From assembly GCA_030634505.1 (NCBI GenBank), contig DAOWAQ010000075.1:1-8218 (forward strand): 8,218 nucleotides of DNA. The letters are read 5' to 3'. The DNA is from Calditrichia bacterium (lineage in GTDB: Bacteria > Calditrichota > Calditrichia > JAJRVZ01). Position numbers and translations under genes: made by a program. Below, in pieces: positions 4,414 to 8,218 of this stretch. The notes under the pieces are model-generated. The model was not told the DNA's origin, did not search any database, and was given only the letters and a program-made list of their open reading frames with translations. Numbering within the stretch: the stretch's first letter is position 1; the number at the start of each line of letters is the position of its first letter.

Positions 4414-6282
4414 TCAATTTACACTTCCCGGTATTATGATTTTGAAATTGGTACCCTTACCTTCTTCACTTTTTACAGTAATTCTACCTTTGTGATTGTC
4501 AATAATCCCCCAAATCACTGACAATCCAAGCCCAGTACCTTTTTGTCCTTTTGTGGAGTAAAATGGTTCATATATTCTATCAATATTTTCTTTTTTTATA
4601 CCACAACCAGTATCTGAGACATCAATTTCGATATATTGCCTTTCACCTTGAGAATCAATTTCTTTCCACCTTTGCCAGTGACAACCTAACTTAGTACATC
4701 CTTCAATGTTACCTTGGTCTGTTGTAAATATCTTGTATATTGGTGAATTGCATTTAGGGCAAAATAGTGTTTTATCTACCATCGGTGTGTTACATTCAGG
4801 GCAATATAATTCAACCAATTTTTTCTTTGAAAATGGCAATCCATAATGATTTTTGTGTTTTCCATAAACAGGATCAAAATTAATATATCCCTCGTTACCA
4901 TCAGTTATAGCTTTCATTTTAATTGAAGGCATACCATTAATTTTAAAATCATTATCCATTAAATTATGGTTTTTAGGACAAGTAGCATTTTTAATTTGGG
5001 TTATACCGAAAGGTGATAAACTGATAAGCGAAGTGCTCAAAGTTATAGTGCCTCCATATTCTCCAGTAGCGTCAGCAGCATTAACAATTAAATTAACAAA
5101 AACTTGTTGGATTTGATTAATATCAACAATGATTTCAGGTAAATTGGAAGCAAAGTTTTTCATCACATTAATTTTCTTAATGTTCAATTGGTTCTCAACT
5201 ACCGTTAACGATCTCTCAATTATTTGATTTATATCCGATTTATTTTTTTTAGGCACGGACTGCCTGGCAAAATCCAGCAAACTTTTAACAATATCCCTGC
5301 ATCTCATTGTTTCACTTACAATTACTTTTAGGTCATTTTTTAACTCAGAATTTCTCTCCGCTCGTTTTAGAAGAAAACTGCTATAGCTTAAAATACCCGT
5401 TAAAGGATTATTGATTTCATGTGCAACACCTGCTGCTAATCTTCCCATAGAAGCCATTTTATCTGATTGAAATAATTGTTTTCGTGCTTCAGCAAGCTTT
5501 TTTGTCATTAAGTTAAATGATTTTTGTAAATCACCTAATTCATCTTTACTTACATTCTTTATTTTATAAATAAAATTTCCGCTAGCAACAAGTTTTGTTG
5601 CATCAACAAGATCTGTTACGGGCTTATCAACCCATTTTTTAACAAATAATCCTATAATGCTACTAATAGCAAAGATTGAAAATACAGCGAAGATCACAAC
5701 CTTTATTTTACTTTCTTCAAGCTGTTTATCTACATCAACAAGACATATAGTAATATCCAATACACCAAGAACTTTTTGGTCTTTGGAATGAGCATGACAA
5801 TCAGCATCCCAGCAAGATTGCTCAGAGTAAATTGGATTAATTACACCTAACACCCTCGATGAATCTTCACTTAATCTAAATATTCTGGTTCTTTCTTTGG
5901 TGGTTAGTCTTTCTAAAGGTTGATCAGCAACGTGACAGGCATAGCAACTCTCAGCTTTTTTATCAACAAACGTTCCAATATCATTAGTATTTGAAGAATA
6001 GATAATCTCCCCTACTTTGTTAAATATTCGGACTCCCTTAATACAGGACTGTAATCCAATAGTGTTTATGTTTTCATGAATATGGTCTCTAAGATTTAAC
6101 AACATTCCATATCGTGTGCTACTTTTAATAGTTTCACTTTGTTGGATGGCATGTCTTTCGACTTCAGCAAGTAACGCATCACTTTGAGACACAATATTGA
6201 AATATGAATATACACTGATGATACTAATTGTAGTTATTCCAACAGCTAAAATTAATTTCAATGCAATTTTTTTTAACCACAT
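4414..6282 (-). CDS. Transmembrane sensor histidine kinase with periplasmic c-haem motifs and a zinc-ribbon-like insertion
   Basis: The protein has 622 residues: membrane helix 1 (about 6-28), periplasmic sensor (about 29-192), helix 2 (about 194-214), HAMP (about 215-268), a HisKA domain with phospho-acceptor H288 (GVAHEINNPL), and an HATPase domain. In the ATPase the N-box is N397/N401, the G1 box DTGCG is 557-561, the F-box EPFYSTKG follows, and GTGLGL is 582-587. All catalytic boxes are intact. The sensor has CYACH (113-117) and CWDADCH (157-163, a CX4CH form), which suggests covalent c-type haem and so redox or ligand sensing. Between N-box and G1 box, where a short loop is usual, about 125 residues (420-545) are inserted. 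They contain CPKNH, CPEC-x10-CPKC and CTKLGCHW, which look like zinc ligands. ATG 6282 has only a weak ribosome-binding site. It lies 29 bases after the cytochrome gene and just before two response regulators, making them likely partners. Confidence 0.92.
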   Translation of the reverse strand: MWLKKIALKLILAVGITTISIISVYSYFNIVSQSDALLAEVERHAIQQSETIKSSTRYGMLLNLRDHIHENINTIGLQSCIKGVRIFNKVGEIIYSSNTNDIGTFVDKKAESCYACHVADQPLERLTTKERTRIFRLSEDSSRVLGVINPIYSEQSCWDADCHAHSKDQKVLGVLDITICLVDVDKQLEESKIKVVIFAVFSIFAISSIIGLFVKKWVDKPVTDLVDATKLVASGNFIYKIKNVSKDELGDLQKSFNLMTKKLAEARKQLFQSDKMASMGRLAAGVAHEINNPLTGILSYSSFLLKRAERNSELKNDLKVIVSETMRCRDIVKSLLDFARQSVPKKNKSDINQIIERSLTVVENQLNIKKINVMKNFASNLPEIIVDINQIQQVFVNLIVNAADATGEYGGTITLSTSLISLSPFGITQIKNATCPKNHNLMDNDFKINGMPSIKMKAITDGNEGYINFDPVYGKHKNHYGLPFSKKKLVELYCPECNTPMVDKTLFCPKCNSPIYKIFTTDQGNIEGCTKLGCHWQRWKEIDSQGERQYIEIDVSDTGCGIKKENIDRIYEPFYSTKGQKGTGLGLSVIWGIIDNHKGRITVKSEEGKGTNFKIIIPGSVN

Positions 6283-6311
6283 TTTATTAACCCAAAGTTA
6301 AAAAGTATAGT

Positions 6312-7433
6312 CTACATTTTTCCCGGCAATCTATCAGGATATGTAATTTCATCATGACAATTGTCACAAGTGGGTTTTACATTAAAATTCTTGTCTATAT
6401 GGCAATCCTCACAATCATTGTCTATATGATTTTCATCTAAAACCAAACCTGTTACTTTATGATTGAAACTATCATTATTCCACGCTTTATGGCAGGATAA
6501 ACAGTTTTTGGTCACACTACTGAATTTTTTGTCTTTGTCATGACAAGCACCACACGAGACTGTTTTATGATATTTAATTAGAGAAAACCCGCTCCTTTTT
6601 GTATGATTAAAAGCAGGTTTAATTTCATTTGAATGACAAAATTCACATTTTTCTTCAACTTCATGACATTTGGAACATCTTTCATGTTCATCAACAGCTA
6701 TAAGCTCATCTGAATCTTCTTTTTCAGTGTCATGGCAATTAATACAGCTTTCATTGGAATGACAGTCTGAACACTCTAATCCAAACAAATGCACATGTTC
6801 ATTATGATAAAATGTTACTTTAATTCCTTCATCTGTATCCGTATCATATATTAGTTGAGAGGGTTCTTCAACTGTAGGATGAATTCGTTTTGTTATTAAT
6901 TGTACATCATCAAGCTTTTCACTTTCTGTATCTGAAATATGAGAATGACATGATTTACATTCAATAGTGTGTTCCCATTTTTGATGACATTCCATGCATT
7001 GTTGGTGATATGCTCCTTTTAAATCCGGCTTGGTTATGTCTGATCTTTGGCGTTCTATCTCATGACAGCTTTTACAGGGTAAAATTCTACCCGGCGGATT
7101 GTTATGATGGCACATTGCGCAACCACCTGCAATATTAGACATTTCAGCGTGTGCTTTGTGAGAAAATATTACTTCATTATATAGATCCGGTCCAAGATAG
7201 TCTCCATTCATTGTAATTGTGCCAGGACCTTCTTTAGCAGAGTGATAAATAGTAATTAATTCAAATCGCGGACAACTCTTTAAGCAAGGATTATTTTTAG
7301 TTGGATTTTTGCACTCATGACATGTACTGCAATTATATTCAAATTCTTCGTATTCTTTTTTGTGATCAAACTGACCAAAAAGAAAATTATAGCAAATTAA
7401 AAATGAAAATATTATCGATATAGTATTTTTCAT
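6312..7433 (-). CDS. Secreted multihaem cytochrome c with 13 CxxCH motifs
   Basis: The protein has 373 residues from the preferred start. An N-terminal signal peptide (MKNTISIIFS..., hydrophobic to about 20, likely cut after LFG) sends it to the periplasm. I count 13 CxxCH haem motifs, with first cysteines at 35, 105, 120, 146, 159, 221, 230, 253, 263, 294, 311, 341 and 356. Many additional histidines could serve as second axial ligands. Near the N-terminus, C41, C50 and C54 lie outside the haem motifs. Such proteins act as electron wires between a quinone-reactive membrane complex and periplasmic enzymes, comparable in role to HmcA. The gene follows the HybB-like gene by two bases. A GTG at 7436 overlapping the previous stop is in frame, but I prefer ATG 7433 because AAAGGGAG is seven bases away from it and only four from the GTG. 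The specific redox partner is unknown. Confidence 0.92.
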   Translation of the reverse strand: MKNTISIIFSFLICYNFLFGQFDHKKEYEEFEYNCSTCHECKNPTKNNPCLKSCPRFELITIYHSAKEGPGTITMNGDYLGPDLYNEVIFSHKAHAEMSNIAGGCAMCHHNNPPGRILPCKSCHEIERQRSDITKPDLKGAYHQQCMECHQKWEHTIECKSCHSHISDTESEKLDDVQLITKRIHPTVEEPSQLIYDTDTDEGIKVTFYHNEHVHLFGLECSDCHSNESCINCHDTEKEDSDELIAVDEHERCSKCHEVEEKCEFCHSNEIKPAFNHTKRSGFSLIKYHKTVSCGACHDKDKKFSSVTKNCLSCHKAWNNDSFNHKVTGLVLDENHIDNDCEDCHIDKNFNVKPTCDNCHDEITYPDRLPGKM

Positions 7434-7435
7434 CA

Positions 7436-8218
7436 CTAAGCTCCCTTTACCGAATATTTGGCACTAGAAATTGTACTTTTTTGAGGAACACTAATAATTG
7501 GAAAATTCTTTACAAATAAACGGTAGAGTAAAACTTCAATAGCTATAAATCCTACCGTCACTGATATTTCACCAAATGATGGAAAATAAGGAGTTGTACT
7601 GTAAGGTGGTGTATAAGCAATAATAAAACTATTTATTCTATTCAAGAAAACACCAAAAATAACGCAAAGGGAAACAATTAGTAACCAAAAAGGCGATTTA
7701 ATAACTTTATCTATGAATAACATACGCAAAGGAATTATAACCCCGATTATTATCTCAATATAAAACATGACACTTTCAGTAGTGAATTCAGCGAGGTAAA
7801 AAAACGCTTCTCTGATCACTATATCTCCTATCCTGAATGCCAGGTAAATTCCAAGCAATGGCCCGACATATCTTGCCAATTTTGTTAAAATATGCATTTC
7901 CGGTTTAAGTCCAAATGATCTTGAAGCAAGTATTGATTCCATAATTACCATAGGGAAACCCACCGATATAGCTGAGAGTAAAAAAAGCAAGGGTAAAATG
8001 GGTGTTTGCCAGAGCGGATGCATTTTTTCTCCTGCGATAACCATCAATGTTCCCACCGATGATTTATGAAGGCAGGAAAGAACTACTCCTAATATAATAA
8101 ATGCAAACATTACTTTTGACAAACCTTTATCTAATTTTCTTAAAATCCAATCAATTGTATTATTAAATTTTTCCAATAAGCCTAACATTTTAACTTGTCC
8201 AATAAATCTTTCTGTCAC
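7436..8218 (-). CDS. NrfD/HybB-type quinone-interacting membrane subunit, C-terminal part (cut by window edge)
   Basis: About 260 codons run in from the right edge. The frame is open to the last base, so the GTG there is probably an internal valine and the N-terminal part lies outside. The piece contains six or seven hydrophobic helices and HybB-like signatures: LSCLHKSSVGTLMVIAGEKM with HPLWQTPILPLLFL early on, and a NRIN...YTPPY...YFPSFGEISVTVG segment near the end, as in NrfD/HybB C-termini. The protein should bind menaquinol and hand electrons to, or take them from, an FeS subunit and the multihaem cytochrome encoded two bases downstream. HybB proteins are near 390 residues, so roughly the first third is missing. 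It is not the same gene as the partial HybB-like gene at the left edge: joining the two edges gives an immediate stop and lacks the expected middle helices. Confidence 0.88.
   Translation of the reverse strand: MTERFIGQVKMLGLLEKFNNTIDWILRKLDKGLSKVMFAFIILGVVLSCLHKSSVGTLMVIAGEKMHPLWQTPILPLLFLLSAISVGFPMVIMESILASRSFGLKPEMHILTKLARYVGPLLGIYLAFRIGDIVIREAFFYLAEFTTESVMFYIEIIIGVIIPLRMLFIDKVIKSPFWLLIVSLCVIFGVFLNRINSFIIAYTPPYSTTPYFPSFGEISVTVGFIAIEVLLYRLFVKNFPIISVPQKSTISSAKYSVKGA
7441..7448 (-). promoter_or_regulatory. Ribosome-binding site selecting ATG 7433 for the cytochrome
   Basis: AAAGGGAG lies in the last codons of the HybB-like gene, seven bases before ATG 7433. It is only four bases from the alternative GTG at 7436, so the ATG is the better start. 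Confidence 0.65.

Noticed and set aside
4648..4698. CTKLGCH in the kinase insertion as a third haem site
   Set aside because: It fits CX4CH, but it lies on the cytoplasmic side between ATPase boxes, where c-type haem is not attached. A metal ligand is more likely.
7376..7433. Lipoprotein signal in the cytochrome (FLIC at residues 11-14)
   Set aside because: The residue before Cys is Ile, not Gly, Ala or Ser, so a normal signal peptidase I site after LFG fits better.
1..8218. The possibility that the window is a closed circle joining the two HybB-like fragments into one gene
   Set aside because: Joining the edges leaves the frame out of register (GTG then TGA), and the middle helices of HybB would be missing.

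Overview
The window is AT-rich and coherent. Every supported gene lies on the minus strand, so the genes read from right (8218) to left (1). The content points to an anaerobic, Gram-negative-type bacterium with a periplasm and c-type cytochromes. The low G+C, the mix of strong and weak Shine-Dalgarno sites and the gene style would fit Bacteroidota, Ignavibacteriota, Calditrichota or a related lineage. That placement is an impression, not a proof.

Layout in transcription order: (1) the C-terminal two thirds of a NrfD/HybB-type quinone-interacting membrane protein, cut by the right edge; (2) a secreted cytochrome with 13 CxxCH haem motifs; (3) a transmembrane histidine kinase with CxxCH and CX4CH motifs in its periplasmic sensor and a zinc-ribbon-like insertion inside its ATPase domain; (4) a soluble response regulator whose output is a glycine-cleavage-H-like (GcvH-like) domain; (5) a second, membrane-anchored response regulator with the same type of output; (6) a gap of about 370 bp with a good sigma-54-type promoter candidate; (7) a membrane-anchored GcvH-like protein without a receiver; (8) a 29-residue putative membrane microprotein with a very strong ribosome-binding site, too short for usual gene calling; (9) a Tat-exported, membrane-anchored ferredoxin with four [4Fe-4S] motifs (HybA/HmcB type); (10) the N-terminus of a second NrfD/HybB protein, cut by the left edge.

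The respiratory parts (two HybB-like quinone modules, a HybA-like FeS protein, a multihaem cytochrome) resemble Hmc/Hyb/Qrc-type complexes that move electrons between the menaquinone pool and periplasmic cytochromes. No catalytic molybdopterin or hydrogenase subunit is visible here. Between them sits a complete phosphorelay. Its kinase appears able to bind c-type haem on the periplasmic side, and its regulators carry no DNA-binding domain. Their outputs are H-protein-like folds that lack the lipoyl-lysine, and one regulator plus a receiver-less paralogue are anchored in the membrane. My inference, and the most interesting reading of the window, is a redox-sensing system that acts post-translationally at the membrane on the neighbouring electron-transfer complex instead of on transcription.

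No tRNA, rRNA, CRISPR array, insertion sequence or convincing intrinsic terminator was seen.
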